Shown: positions 10,763 to 20,844, counted from the stretch's first letter. The stretch is 64,000 bases of DNA from Trachythela sp. YZ-2020 (GCA_016169945.1 JADLSH010000367.1:2232001-2296000), one strand, 5' to 3'. The notes: generated by a model not told the origin, from the letters alone. Made by a program: numbers and translations.

Positions 10763-11712
10763 AGTATACCGGCAATCTTTATGACTAGGTTCTACAGCCC
10801 AATATTGCAAAAATATAGGGTTGGGTATTTAAATTGTTATTGCTCATGTTGCCAAGACGCCTATATATTATTATTGAATTGATTGGTGTGGTGCATAGTA
10901 CAACTATATTGCTACTAAATGAACGTAAAGTGGAACAAGTCGCTGATCGAAACTTTGTTTGGTGTATCAGTATCACATTGGTTACAATCCAGTTTGTGAA
11001 TAAGATTTTGGAAAAATTCTGCAGCACACTGTTGTGTCCCAGCTTGAAATGAACTGCAAATATATGGCAATTGTTCCACGACAGAGATAGGTCTTAATAT
11101 TTCAATATTGTGGCTTTTCTTGTAGGTTTGAAAGAAGGATATTAAGCAGGACAAAAGATACGGTTTCTTGTGAAAGACAATACAAGATTACTAGTGCATG
11201 TGTTCCCAATCCACAGACAACAGATGCTGGTGTAAGAAAACTGGCTGCCTTTGGAAATTGAACAACGATTTTAATATTAAAGCTCATGTAGTACAAAATT
11301 ATCCATTGTGTGTGAATGAAGTAATGTCTTTATGATAAAACTGTTTGAAGGGTGGTGAACATGGTATTGAAATTCCAAAAAATAAGCAAAGGGAGTGAAA
11401 AGACATGGCCCTGAATGGTGATGCCAGTTGATAGGGTGAAGATACTCTTGCAAAATATCTTAGGGGGCATAAAGTTTATGCATGACCCATAGGAAATGTA
11501 GTTTATTTGCCTGTGATGCTGCAAGAATATATATTGCAAATTTAATGTAAGGATTATGTTACCATTTTCCTTTTGAAATTGTTTTTCAAAATCACGCCCC
11601 CTTCCCCCCAAGTTAAGTTCGAGCCCTTACTTGTTATCAAAATCACGCACCCCTCAAAAGTTAAATTAATGGATCGACCCCTTAAACACTTTTTCAAAAT
11701 CAACCGCCCCTC
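10763..11712. other. Gene-free stretch
   Basis: Only short unsupported frames. The right end (11575-11712) has C-rich phrases (AAATCACGCMCCCCT) repeated three times at loose ~60-bp spacing. A related phrase recurs just right of the next transposon near 12664. Confidence 0.35.
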
Positions 11713-11910
11713 TACCCTTGTTCCAGAGGCTCTTAAAGAACGGCGAGGCGAAATAAATACGAGGCGAAAGAGCCTCTGGTCAAATCGATCGATTGCGAAT
11801 CGCACTTCCATACTTGATTAGGTTCAGAATCTGAACCTCGCATGTGATTGGCTGTTTGTAAAAACATATCAAACCGGTTTGGAAAATAAACAAACATTGA
11901 ACTAATTATA

Positions 11911-12032
11911 GCCTGGGAGCAAAAACCTGGTTTAAGAAGCTGCTCTGTTGGACCCGGAGATGTCGAGGAACTGTTAATAACAGGTCTTTTCCCCTTGAGT
12001 TTTTTCATCGCTGGACTGTTTTGCTCCCAGGC
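11911..12032. repeat. Small inverted-repeat insertion nested in the transposon
   Basis: GCCTGGGAGCAAAA (11911-11924) is perfectly complementary to TTTTGCTCCCAGGC (12019-12032). A MITE of about 122 bp is the likeliest reading. No target duplication could be fixed. Confidence 0.5.
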
Positions 12033-12084
12033 GAGTCACGATGACATCGCTTTTCACGTTGGTTTTCACTATTTATGCATGCCA

Positions 12085-12412
12085 GTCCTCGTTGCTTTTC
12101 CAGCGTGTCAAGACTTAACTTTCTGAAATCATCTAGTTCTTTTGTAAGCCTTTCAAACTTTTCAATTCCTCTAATTCATTTTTGACAGATCACGGAAGAT
12201 ATTAATACACTTGTATTTTTTACTACTGGAACGCCCAGTATATTAGACAATCTTGAAGCGATATTCTCCTGTGAACTCTTTGTTTGAAATATATTATACT
12301 TCCCTCTCCCGGAAATTTTAATACTAATATTGCATATTCTGCAAAACTGATTAATATTACATGTAAAATTATCTGCTGAGAAAGTTGGCACCTTTTTCAC
12401 AGGAGTATTCAT
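12085..12412 (-). pseudogene. Broken ZAD-like zinc finger plus helix, carried by the transposon
   Basis: The minus strand reads FCRICNISIKISGRGKYNIF, then a helical stretch (NIASRLSNILGVPVV), then SSVICQK followed by a TGA, then IEKFERLTKELDDFRKL and TLEKQR. The layout, a CxxC pair, a ~50-residue spacer, a second CxxC and then a coiled helix, resembles ZAD-type zinc fingers that start many multi-finger DNA-binding proteins. The final expected Cys codon is TGA, so the last zinc ligand is replaced by a stop. Homology is my reading of the pattern, not a search result. It is probably a captured host exon or a remnant of the element's own DNA-binding protein. Confidence 0.5.
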
Positions 12413-12662
12413 GCTTGATTGTTTTTTATAATTTCCCTCATGTCTATGAAATTATTGTGTAATTCTGCCGTTTTCCACCAAGTTGCCTGCGGAGGAGGCT
12501 AAATTAGTTCAATGTTTGTTTATTTTCCAAACCGGTTTGATATGTTTTTACAAACAGCCAATCATATGCGAGGTTCAGATTCTGCACCTAATCAAGTATG
12601 GAAGTGATTATTTCGTATTTATTTCGCCTCGCCGTTCTTTAAGAGCCTCTGGAACCAGGGTA

Positions 12663-13830
12663 CCCCCCCTCCTCAAAAATTAAATTGGTTAAACATTAGC
12701 GCTACCAACAATAGTGTAGGGGAAAACCACAGGGAGATACACAGTGAGACCTCTGGTTGTCTACTCTGTGACTTAGGCTTATCACCAGGGTTGGTAGGCT
12801 TCAGCGCGTCAGCGCATGCTCGAAGCCAAATACCATGCAAAAAGTAGCCAAAATCTACCAAAGAGGCCAAACATTGTCGTTCGGTCAAAAATAAGTCAAA
12901 AAAGCCAAATTCGGACCTCTGCGAACGCAGTGCTATGCTGAATTATGATTGTTATGGTTTATCAACCTTACAATTGGCTGGATTTCATTAATTCTGATTG
13001 GGTTGAATTACAAGCTGTTAAAAACGCATTTTCAGGCTTGTACCCTGCTAGTACGCAGGCTTTCTGCGCGATTTCGTGGCATTTTTCCCATTTTGGAACA
13101 GCAATAACTCGAAATGGGTTGGCAAAATGAAGGTAACCGCTTAATTGACCTATATATAGTTCTTTGTAAGCTTTCCAATGATGTAAGTCATTATTGCTTG
13201 AAATGAACTTGGAATTTCACGTTTTTACAAGGAAAATGAAAAAGAACCCAAATTTTAGGCCGGTGGCATAAATATTTCAAATGGCTCCATAAGTAAAATT
13301 TATTGTCATATCAAAGTCTATACTTCCTGCGAATATGGTGCTTTTATCACAAAATGCACAATTCTTACACCTATCCGCCTAACTAGTTCAAATGATTGGA
13401 GAGACAGTGATCTGCGCGGCAAAAAGTTTCCTTCACACAAATTGATAATCATTCTATTTGTGTCACTGATGAAGGTTTGTGTGGACCAACACTCATTCCT
13501 CGAACAATTCGACAAAAGTCCTAATTGTGTTAACTGTAATATACCGAAAAAGTTGCATTAAAAAAGGCGTAGTGTATTAAGTTAGTCCCAACGGTTAATA
13601 TTAAGACAAAACTTCGGTGGCGGTTTCTACCCAGTGCCCGAGTTTTCAAAATGAAGACTCTAAATTTCGGAAGTTGAAACATTGACGATTGATTCACTCT
13701 TTACCTCAAGTCTTTACCTGTGAGCTGTGGCATGTTATTAAAGAGCCAATATCGTATACGTATAGGAAGTTGTAACCTTTGACATCAGGACTGTGATGTA
13801 TATAGTTCCTGTTTCAACTTTCGAGAAACT
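12663..13830. other. Gene-free stretch upstream of the cysteine-rich gene
   Basis: No convincing exon. Short frames lack domains. The region right of about 13550 is probably the promoter-proximal DNA of the gene starting at 13895. Confidence 0.35.
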
Positions 13831-13831
13831 T

Positions 13832-13839
13832 TATATAAA
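13832..13839 (+). promoter_or_regulatory. TATA box of the cysteine-rich gene
   Basis: TATATAAA lies about 60 bp before the start codon at 13895, placing a transcription start near 13862-13870. No other core element is obvious. Confidence 0.5.
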
Positions 13840-13889
13840 CACATTGTGAGAAAACCATTTTAATACTTGTAGTATAGGGAGTCAGATTG

Positions 13890-13901
13890 ATGGTATGGTG
13901 A
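13890..13901 (+). promoter_or_regulatory. Minimal uORF overlapping the start codon
   Basis: ATG GTA TGG TGA begins 5 bp before the annotated ATG and overlaps it in another frame. It would encode three residues. If the transcript includes it, it may lower initiation at 13895 and favour the in-frame ATGs at codons 6 and 9. Confidence 0.4.
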
Positions 13902-14662
13902 TTGGTGGAATGAAAAATATGGCTGCTGTTAAAGTTATTTTGTTTGTCGTACTCGTCGTGGCCGTGTTTTGCGGCGAAACTGAAGGTTTCTGCGAGTCAG
14001 ACTACAATTGCCCTGGCCTACAAGTGTGTTGTAATAAAGGCGATGCTTTTAATTCAAAATGTCGTGATAGTTGTGTGAGTTCTATTGGAAAGTTTTGTGT
14101 ATTCGACTCGGACTGTGTTCATAGCTACTGCTGTAATAACAATTGTCGGGACACTTGCATTGGTCAATCTTGTATCTTTGACTCACACTGTGGCCCAGGG
14201 AATTACTGCTGTAACTACGAGTGCCGTGGTAGCTGTAAGCCGGATCATTCTTGTGTTGTTGACTCTGACTGTGGTGATCAGTTGTACTGCTGTAATGGTC
14301 GCAAATGTCGTGATAGTTGTATTGGCCAGCCTTGTGACTTTCGTTCGGATTGCGGTGGCGACAGCGAATATTGTTGTAATGATAAGTGTCAAACAAGAAA
14401 ATGTGATCTTCCCATTTGGGCTATTGTCATGATCGTTTTTGGTGTTCTTGTTGGTGTCTCAGCAATTGCAGCTGGTAGTGTTGTGTTGTGTTATTGCCGG
14501 TCATATTTCCACCGTAGATCTCCAGGTGCCGTGGTAGTCGCAGCTCCTTCTGCTACAACAATGACTATGGTTGGTAGTAGTGTTGGCTGTGGTCATCTTA
14601 CAGCCAGGCCTGATGAACCTGAAGCATCAAATTATGGACCACCACCGCAATATAAACCTTAA
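13895..14662 (+). CDS. Cysteine-rich type I membrane protein with five six-Cys repeats
   Basis: A 255-aa intronless frame. An N-terminal signal peptide (hydrophobic VKVILFVVLVVAVFCG, cleavage likely after residue ~31) precedes five tandem repeats at about residues 33-168. Each follows C-x5-C-x4/6-CC-x3/9-C-x3-C, with a recurring FDSDC...YCCN...CRDSC signature. A single transmembrane helix (about 172-198, IWAIVMIVFGVLVGVSAIAAG) follows, then a ~55-residue cytoplasmic tail ending PPPQYKP, close to a PPxY WW-domain ligand. The six-Cys repeat resembles, but does not match, eight-Cys WAP domains. The overall plan (Cys-rich ectodomain, TM, proline/tyrosine tail) recalls Shisa-like adaptors. Function is unknown: a small cell-surface receptor or adaptor is my inference. 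ATGs at codons 1, 6 and 9 are all possible; codon 6 or 9 would trim the leader without changing the mature protein. Confidence 0.85.
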   Translation: MVIGGMKNMAAVKVILFVVLVVAVFCGETEGFCESDYNCPGLQVCCNKGDAFNSKCRDSCVSSIGKFCVFDSDCVHSYCCNNNCRDTCIGQSCIFDSHCGPGNYCCNYECRGSCKPDHSCVVDSDCGDQLYCCNGRKCRDSCIGQPCDFRSDCGGDSEYCCNDKCQTRKCDLPIWAIVMIVFGVLVGVSAIAAGSVVLCYCRSYFHRRSPGAVVVAAPSATTMTMVGSSVGCGHLTARPDEPEASNYGPPPQYKP

Positions 14663-14783
14663 CTGCAAAGTAAGATTATAACTATAAGATAAACCTATGT
14701 AAAGTAACAAGTGTGATAACAATATGTATACTGGCACAAGTAGGTGCTCAATAATAAGAATATATCAATAAGCAACCGAAGCT

Positions 14784-14789
14784 AATAAA
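14784..14789 (+). terminator. Polyadenylation signal of the cysteine-rich gene
   Basis: AATAAA about 120 bp after the stop codon at 14660-14662. It is the first canonical hexamer downstream. Confidence 0.5.
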
Positions 14790-14899
14790 CTGATAAATTA
14801 TTTATGCTCGAAGAACAAGTGGAAGTTTATTAACCACTCGTCAATTAATTCTCAGTACCTGCTTGAAATTGAGTCTTACACCTGAATCGAAAAGGAATT

Positions 14900-14980
14900 A
14901 AAAACCTTAGCCAATTCATTACTTCTAAAAACCTTAGCCAATTCATTATTGCTAAAAACCTTAGCCAATTCATTACTTCT
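14900..14980. repeat. 27-bp tandem triplication
   Basis: Three adjacent copies of a 27-bp unit containing AAAAACCTTAGCCAATTCAT. The middle copy has two substitutions (TTGCT for ACTTCT context). It sits just before the LINE. Confidence 0.9.
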
Positions 14981-14989
14981 AAGTAGGAG

Positions 14990-17900
14990 TTTGCCAATCG
15001 GGAGTCGGCGAATTCCAGTCTTTCTACACAATGTCATATTTATCCTCTTCAACATATCCTAAGTAGGCGAGGTCTTGTTATTGCATGTTTAAATAGTTTA
15101 GTTGCACGCATTGGCCAACTTAGGATCTTTCTTAGTACACATAAAATTGATATTCTTGCTCTTAATGAAACTAAGTTAGATTCCACAATAACCTCTAATG
15201 AGATTCACATATCAGGGTATGATATTGCCAGAAGAGATAGTCCTTTTAATGGCCGTCACGGCGGTGGTGTCTGTATCTTTGTCAAAAACAACATAAATTT
15301 TAGATTTCGAAACGATTTACAAAATGAAAAACTTGAACTGCTTGCTATTGAGATTTGTAAACCTCGTTCAAGACCGTTCTTGGTGGTAACTTGGTACAGA
15401 CCTCCTAATTCTCCAGCGATTGCTTTTAACGCTTTTCAGGATGTAATTGATAAGATTGATTCTGAAAACAGTGAATTTTACCTACTTGGGGATATCAATT
15501 GTGATGTCTCGTCCGAGAGCCCCGATTGTAGCTAATATCACTAATCTTCTCAACATTTGCAATATCTTTAACCTATCTCAGATTATATCAGAGCCTACTA
15601 GAATTACTAATACATCTAAATCACTCATTGATATATCTTTGTTTTACTAATTTTCCTGATAAAGTTAGAGCGTCAGAGGTACATTCTTTGGGTACTGATT
15701 AGTGACCATTCTCTGATCTATCTAATTCGAAAATCTAACTGGCAAGTCATTGACGTGAATAACTCAGTCACTAAGAGACAATTTAAGAATTTTAACGATG
15801 AGAAATTTTTAAACGACCTTCGTGAAATAAATTGGTCTGATATACACTCACAGGTTAATCCTAATGATATGCTAAATTTTCGGCTTTGTTCAGGGCCTTT
15901 TTTAACTAATGTACTGGAGGGGCCAAAGCCCCCCAGCCCCCATGTTGCCCCCCCCCCAGTAAGCTATTTTGGCCCCCCCAGTGAAGGTCCCTTTTGTCCA
16001 AAGTATAAGCAAAAAAGGGGGGAAACTGAGTTTAGAGGACAGTTATGGTATTCTCACAACAAAACTGGCTCCGTTTAGATGGGATATATCAAAAATTGTC
16101 TCTGAAAATGCAGGAAATCAAGACACAGAGACTCAAGAACACAAAAATTTTCTGGGGGAGTCCCCCCAGACCCCCTTCACCTTCCCACACCTGTAATACA
16201 CCACCTACTTGTTACGTCCCCTTTCGATGATGGCCCCCCCACTAACGATTTCTTAAAAAAGGCCCTGGCTTTGTTGGATATACATGCTCCTGTTAAGAAA
16301 AAAAGGCTTAGATGTAACAAATCGCCGTGGATTAACTCATTACTAATTAGTAAGTTGCGCGAAAGAGATTCCTTAAAAAAACGTTTCGATAAAAATCCTA
16401 ATTATGTAATTTGGTCTAAATATAAAGAAACTCGCAATGAAGTCAATAATAAGCTCATTAAAAAGACAAAGCGTTATTATTTTTTGGCTCGTATTAACTC
16501 AGCCAAAAGTGATCCAAAGAAAACGTGGAAGCTCGTTAACGAACTCTCTTCGCGCAAAGTGCATGAGTCTGTTAATGTAAAAAGTATCAAGCAAGATGAT
16601 ACTGAAATCACAAATTCATATGATATAGCTAATGCATTCAATACTTACTTTACAACGATAGGCGACAGTCTATAGCTAATGAGTTACCCAAATCCGATAT
16701 TGACCCTATCTCTTACCTCAATCCTGTTTACAGTTCATTTTCCTTTGCTGAAATAAATGTGGAGACTGTAATCGAAACCCTCAAAGCCGTAAATTCCAAT
16801 AAAGCAATTGGCCCTGATAATATTTCTGGTAGGGTTTTGAAAATTGCTGCTGAGATCCTGTTTCCATCTCTGACGGCCATTTTCAATCGTTCTCTTTCTA
16901 TGGGAATTAACCCAGACGATTGGGGGATCGCTAGAGTGTTACCCATTTTTAAAAGCGGAGAAAAAGGGGATCTTAGCAACTATCGACCGATCTCAATTAT
17001 CTCCGCGATTGCTAAGGTCTTTGGTAGACTTGTTTATCGTCAATTCTACACTTATTTATCATCTAATCAATTAATTAACTCTTATCAATCTGGTTTTAGA
17101 CCCACTTACCCTGGGTTCGAGGTTGCTTATAGCACTCTTACCTCTTTGCTGGAAACAACCAATAATTGGTGTGTCAATATTGACAGGGGTCGTTTGAACG
17201 GTGTAGTCTTCTTCGATTTAAAAAAGGCCTTTGACACTATTGACCATGAAATTCTTCTTTCCAAGCTTAGAGCTCACGGTGTTGATGACATGGCGCTATC
17301 TTGGTTTCGATCATATTTAACTGATCGTGCACAATGGCCAGTTCCCCAAGGTTCTATTATTGGGCCTCTTTTGTTTTTGGTCTACACAATGATCTGCCGA
17401 ATTGCTTGAACGAGGGTTTCCCCAGAATGTTTGCTGACGACACCAACATAAGTTTTAGCAGTAATACTCTTTCTGATCTTGAAAATCGTATGAATTTTGA
17501 AATGCAAAGCCTTAACCGGTGGTTAATAGCTAATAAGTTAAGCTTAAACATTGCTAAGACAGAGTTCATGGTCATCGGTTCGCGACAACGGTTAGCAACC
17601 TTTGATGATCACGAGCTTTGTGTAACTGTTAAAAATGAGTCAGTCAAACAAGTTAAATCCGAAAAAACTCTAGAAATGACTTTAGATGAAAATCTTACAT
17701 GGAGAAACCATGTTGACGTCATTACCAAAAAGATCTCTTCTGGCATTAGTGCACTCAAGCGTGTACGAGGGCTGATTGATCAAGAAACCGAAAATAAAGC
17801 TTATCAAGGTTTTGTCGAACCTTACTTCTCTTACTGTGCTCCAGTATGGGACGGGCTCGGAGATACTCTGAGTGATAGGCTCCAGAAACTTCAAAACAGA

Positions 17901-18445
17901 GCAGCTCGCGTTATAACACGTTCTTCATATGACATCTCATCTAACCTCCTTCTCGAACAGTTGAAGTGGAATAATTTATCCGTTAATCGTCAGAAACAAA
18001 AAGCTATTCTCATGTTCAAGACACTTAACGGTCAAAAACCTCAGTATTTACATGAGATGTTTACCTCTAGAAGGTGTCAGTATTCTCTCAGGAACTCTAA
18101 TGGCAAGTTGAATATTCCTAAACCTAATACTATATATTAAAGCGCTCCTTCTCTTATAGTGGAGCTTTTCTTTGGAACAACTTGCCAGAGTCCCTTAGAT
18201 TATCGCCATCTCTCACGGCGTTTAAAAGTAGTCTGGAATCACTATATTCTAGACGAACCGACTCCCACACGGCAATCAGGTAGAACAGTACTCTTCCCTT
18301 TTATCTCTCCTCTTCTCTTCCATTTCGTTGCATATATTTTTAAACTTATAAGCTTGTATATATATTATATTTATTGTAATAATCTTTTATGTATACTGAT
18401 GGTTTTTCTCCGTGTTTAAATAAAGTTTATGATGATGATGATCAT
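14990..18445 (+). pseudogene. Nearly full-length CR1/L2-like LINE, inactivated
   Basis: The plus strand encodes an APE endonuclease: LVIACLNS and ALNETKLDS near 15075-15185, GGGVCIFVKNN near 15262, WYRPPNS near 15395, LLGDINCDV near 15485 and SDHSLIYL near 15705. A linker follows (16268-16675), then a reverse transcriptase with DLSNYRPISIIS near 16970, FFDLKKAFDTIDHEILL near 17210, PQGSIIGPLLF near 17345 and FADDTNIS near 17430, and the usual C-terminal region to a stop at 18138-18140. Damage includes stops and shifts after 15525, a hAT MITE at 15891-16267, a stop at 16673, a deletion before PQGS and a frameshift near 17390. The 3' end is AATAAAGTTTATGATGATGATG, a short ATG/GAT microsatellite tail usual for L2/CR1-like elements. 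Endonuclease and RT catalytic residues are recognisable, so the copy is fairly young. Confidence 0.9.
15891..16267. mobile_element. Non-autonomous hAT element (377 bp) inside the LINE
   Basis: Inverted ends CAGGGCCTTTTTTAA and TTAAAAAAGGCCCTG are flanked by perfect 8-bp duplications GCTTTGTT (15883-15890 and 16268-16275). The interior is rich in C and G runs (GCCCCCCAG, CCCCCCCCCC). No transposase. It interrupts the LINE linker, so it is younger than the LINE. Confidence 0.93.
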
Positions 18446-18784
18446 GATATATAATGTATGTAAAACTGCCAGTCACAATTTCCAGCTTCACGTAGGCTGA
18501 GTTCATGTTGATTTAGGGGTGGGCTGAGTCCCCCTTTATTTTTACACATTGCATGACTTAACCTGGAACGTTCTTTGGAACTATAGTGTTAAAATGATTT
18601 GAGTAATCTCTACTTGATCACTTTGATCCTATCATTAGATGAAATAGGTTCGCTATGCCATAAGCTAGATCATTTCTTCGTTTTTAAAACACTAATTGAA
18701 TAATTACTAGAACCAAAAATATAGATATTGGAATTTTTCAAGTTTATCTTGTTGTGATAACCCCCCCCCCCCCGACTTGACCCC
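18446..18784. other. Gene-free stretch with a poly-C run
   Basis: Nothing recognisable except an uninterrupted C run of about 15 near 18763-18777, beside the start of the dispersed repeat. Confidence 0.4.
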
Positions 18785-19796
18785 ACCTTTTGAGAGCCCC
18801 CCTTGTTAGCGTTCCAGGACTATACCACTGATTCATGATCAAATGAACACTTGTACATTCCAATACACCTTTTCGATAACTACGTCACCGATCACTCGTT
18901 GCCTCGGGAGCCTCGTTCTCATGAATCGTGAGCGAATAGCCTTCCAGGCCAAGGAAGTATTCGTGACGTAATTATCGAAAGGGTGTATTTCTTTGGTTTT
19001 CATTGTATTGGCATTACCTTGAAAGTTTCTCTTTGATTGTATTACTGATGTTGATATGAAAATAGCCGAAAAACTAAAAACCACCACCGTTGCAGCCTTG
19101 CCATGATAAATACTCCCGATATAATATTTTTTGATTCTAGGTATAGTACCTGAAATTAGTCTTGGAGAAATGGAAATTATTAAGTGCTGCAACCTTGTAC
19201 GAAAGTCGATCTGATTGGCTGTATTAGAAAGTACATGTACATAAAATATATAATTATTCAAAATAGGGAAAAATTCGTTTTTCTTATTCTTAATCATAGC
19301 AGACATGTTGTAATGAAAACATGTAACTTGAACAGAAGTTGCAGAAGAGGTTGCCAAGAACGTTAATATCTCCAAATGACAAATCGTTGTTGTAATCTGA
19401 TTGTTGCTATGGGACGCAAATGCATATTAGTTTTATTCTTATTGCAGAATATGGTGCGGGTTTTGTTGTGGAAGTGGTGAAAGGAATAGTATGAGAGTTT
19501 AATGTTATTGGTGATCTCAGTTTAGTATTATCAGTGACAGTGTGTAAGCGTTTGAGTTGTAAGTATACTGTAGTTAATAGTATTTCAATATTTCGGTTTA
19601 ATGTTTGATTGTAATTGCTGTACCACGTTTCTTTAAACTCGCGGGCTTGTTTTGTCTTGGCTTGTCCAAGTTACCCATATACCATTCCTCTCACTACTTC
19701 CACAACACAACCCACACCATCAAGTCAAAACGAAACTATTCGCGTGCCATAGCAACCAAAGAGATGGAAACATTTATACATAGCCATAGTCAGTAT
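18785..19796. repeat. Dispersed repeat, copy 2, with inverted segment
   Basis: 18785-19530 matches 3915-4550. Here the TA-flanked MITE is complete. The part at about 19395-19500 (TTGCTATGGGACGCAAAT ... GTTGTGGAAGTGGTGAAAGG) recurs in opposite orientation at about 19667-19770 with moderate divergence, so the repeat may be a larger element with inverted subterminal sequences. It is interrupted on the right by the fold-back element at 19797. Confidence 0.7.
18866..18985. mobile_element. TA-flanked MITE (120 bp)
   Basis: Inverted ends of about 40-50 bp: CACCTTTTCGATAACTACG on the left, CGTAATTATCGAAAGGGTG on the right, each next to TA. An internal CTCATGAATC/GAGCGAATAG stretch separates the arms. 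The same family is at 35780-35926 and, truncated, at 4010-4087. A TA duplication suggests a Tc1/mariner-like mobiliser. Confidence 0.8.
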
Positions 19797-20151
19797 TCTT
19801 AGAACCACTGAGTATTTTAATAAAATACAAAACAAGGGTAACTCCAAAAATTGATAACATTTTAATATTTATCTACGTTTCGACTATGTTTCAGTCATCG
19901 CTTTTGCTTTTTCAAGAATCCCTCGCTATTCAAAGATATAAACCTGAACTTAATCATGGAATTAAAGCTTCTAAAGAACTTATCATATTTAACTAATTCA
20001 TTAATAATCAACCTAATGTATCATATTTCTTCGTATAAATACTGCTTTTGATATATAATCTAGTTAGTTTATCCTGATGATGACTGAAACATAGTCGAAA
20101 CGTAGATAAATATTAAAATGTTATCAATTTTTGGAGTTACCCTTGTTTTGT
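19797..20151. mobile_element. Fold-back insertion, Penelope-like candidate (355 bp)
   Basis: Left arm 19828-19900 and right arm 20079-20151 are perfectly complementary over about 73 bp (ACAAAACAAGGGTAACTCC ... CGACTATGTTTCAGTCATC). An 11-bp direct duplication ATAGTCAGTAT (19786-19796 and 20152-20162) brackets the insertion. The right arm contains a hammerhead-like core; the left arm's mirror copy stops just before CTGATGA. Hammerhead motifs inside terminal repeats and partly inverted copies are known features of Penelope-like retroelements. Assignment to that class is inference, since no RT is present. Confidence 0.65.
20067..20111 (+). ncRNA. Hammerhead-ribozyme-like motif (type I, minimal stem III)
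   Basis: In order: GTTTATC (stem I strand), CTGATGA (catalytic core), one extra T, GACT-loop-AGTC (stem II), GAAA, CGTA, then GATAAAT (other strand of stem I, pairing with GTTTATC including a terminal G-T). The core boxes CTGATGA and GAAA are intact and the predicted cleavage lies after GTA. Stem III would be only the self-complementary ACGT, as in dimer-forming hammerheads of Penelope-like elements. The additional T between the core A and stem II departs from consensus and may impair activity, although one natural viroid hammerhead is known to tolerate an extra base there. Confidence 0.5.
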
Positions 20152-20162
20152 ATAGTCAGTAT

Positions 20163-20422
20163 GTTGCTTCCTTTGTAGGCCTGAGAAATAGAATAAAAAA
20201 AACAGCTTTATAAACATCAATTTTATTTCACTTTTGTTCTACATAGAAGAGTTAATTGATCACTTTATGATATATTGCTGTCACAACAGATCGCGTCCCC
20301 CTCGCATATAACGTTTGCATGGTCGGTGCAAAGAGAAAAAATTTGCATTATGCATCATTTTAACGAGGAAGAAATTCAAGAAATATTTAAGAAATATTGT
20401 CGAAAGAATAGGGCTAGGGTGT
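20163..20422. other. Gene-free spacer
   Basis: No gene or repeat recognised between the fold-back insertion and the next hAT element. Confidence 0.35.
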
Positions 20423-20430
20423 GTTATAAA

Positions 20431-20844
20431 CAGAGACGTAGCTAGAGGGGGGGCCCGGGGGCCGGGCCCCCTCTGGCGAAATTCTCGGCCCCCCTTGGTA
20501 AAATTCTGACTAGCAAAATATTTTTATTATTTTCTCACGCTATACGTCATGCAAATATTATATTTTACTTTTACTACATGATGTTTTGAGAATTTGGGCG
20601 TATTTCAGCATTGATTCAATGACAATGGCTTCGATTTGAGGCTTATCTGTATTGATCAGTTATAGATAGATCAGTGGCTACAATATTACGAATTCTTCCG
20701 TTGATTTCCGAAGAGTGACCGAAGTGCAACACGTGCAAAATGTGGGTCGCCGTCGGGCATGCTGGTTATATTTTACGTTTTTGAATTGGCCCCCCCAAAA
20801 ATGTTTTCGGCCCCCCTTGACTGGAAAACCTGGCTACGTCTCTG
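20431..20844. mobile_element. Non-autonomous hAT element (414 bp)
   Basis: Inverted ends CAGAGACGTAGCTAG and CTGGCTACGTCTCTG with perfect 8-bp duplications GTTATAAA (20423-20430, 20845-20852). GC-rich subterminal runs (GGGGGGGCCCGGGGGCC; TTGGCCCCCCC) surround an AT-rich centre. No coding capacity. Confidence 0.93.

Larger units (their letters stand above)
11713..12662. mobile_element. Long-inverted-repeat DNA transposon (950 bp)
   Basis: Left arm 11713-11906 and right arm 12504-12662 are reverse complements over about 160-190 bp. Both read inward from TACCCTKGTTCCAGAGGCTC through AAAGAACGGCGAGGCGAAA to CAAACCGGTTTGGAAAATA. The left arm carries an extra AGCCTCTGG-containing segment absent from the right. 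The target duplication is uncertain: C-rich flanks allow TA or an 8-bp reading. The ~600-bp centre contains a minus-strand zinc-finger exon remnant and a smaller inverted-repeat insertion. No transposase is present. Confidence 0.8.

Noticed and set aside
14082..14432. Other frames of 69-115 codons over the Cys-rich gene
   Set aside because: They are shadows of the repeated codon pattern on both strands and have no signal peptide or Cys pattern of their own.
13895..14662. Cysteine-rich secreted toxin or defensin
   Set aside because: A transmembrane helix and cytoplasmic tail follow the Cys repeats, and the repeat spacing does not match a toxin family I recognise. A membrane protein is the simpler reading.
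19828..19910. Second hammerhead on the minus strand in the left arm
   Set aside because: The mirror sequence reads GCGATGACTG and lacks CTGATGA, so the catalytic core is incomplete.
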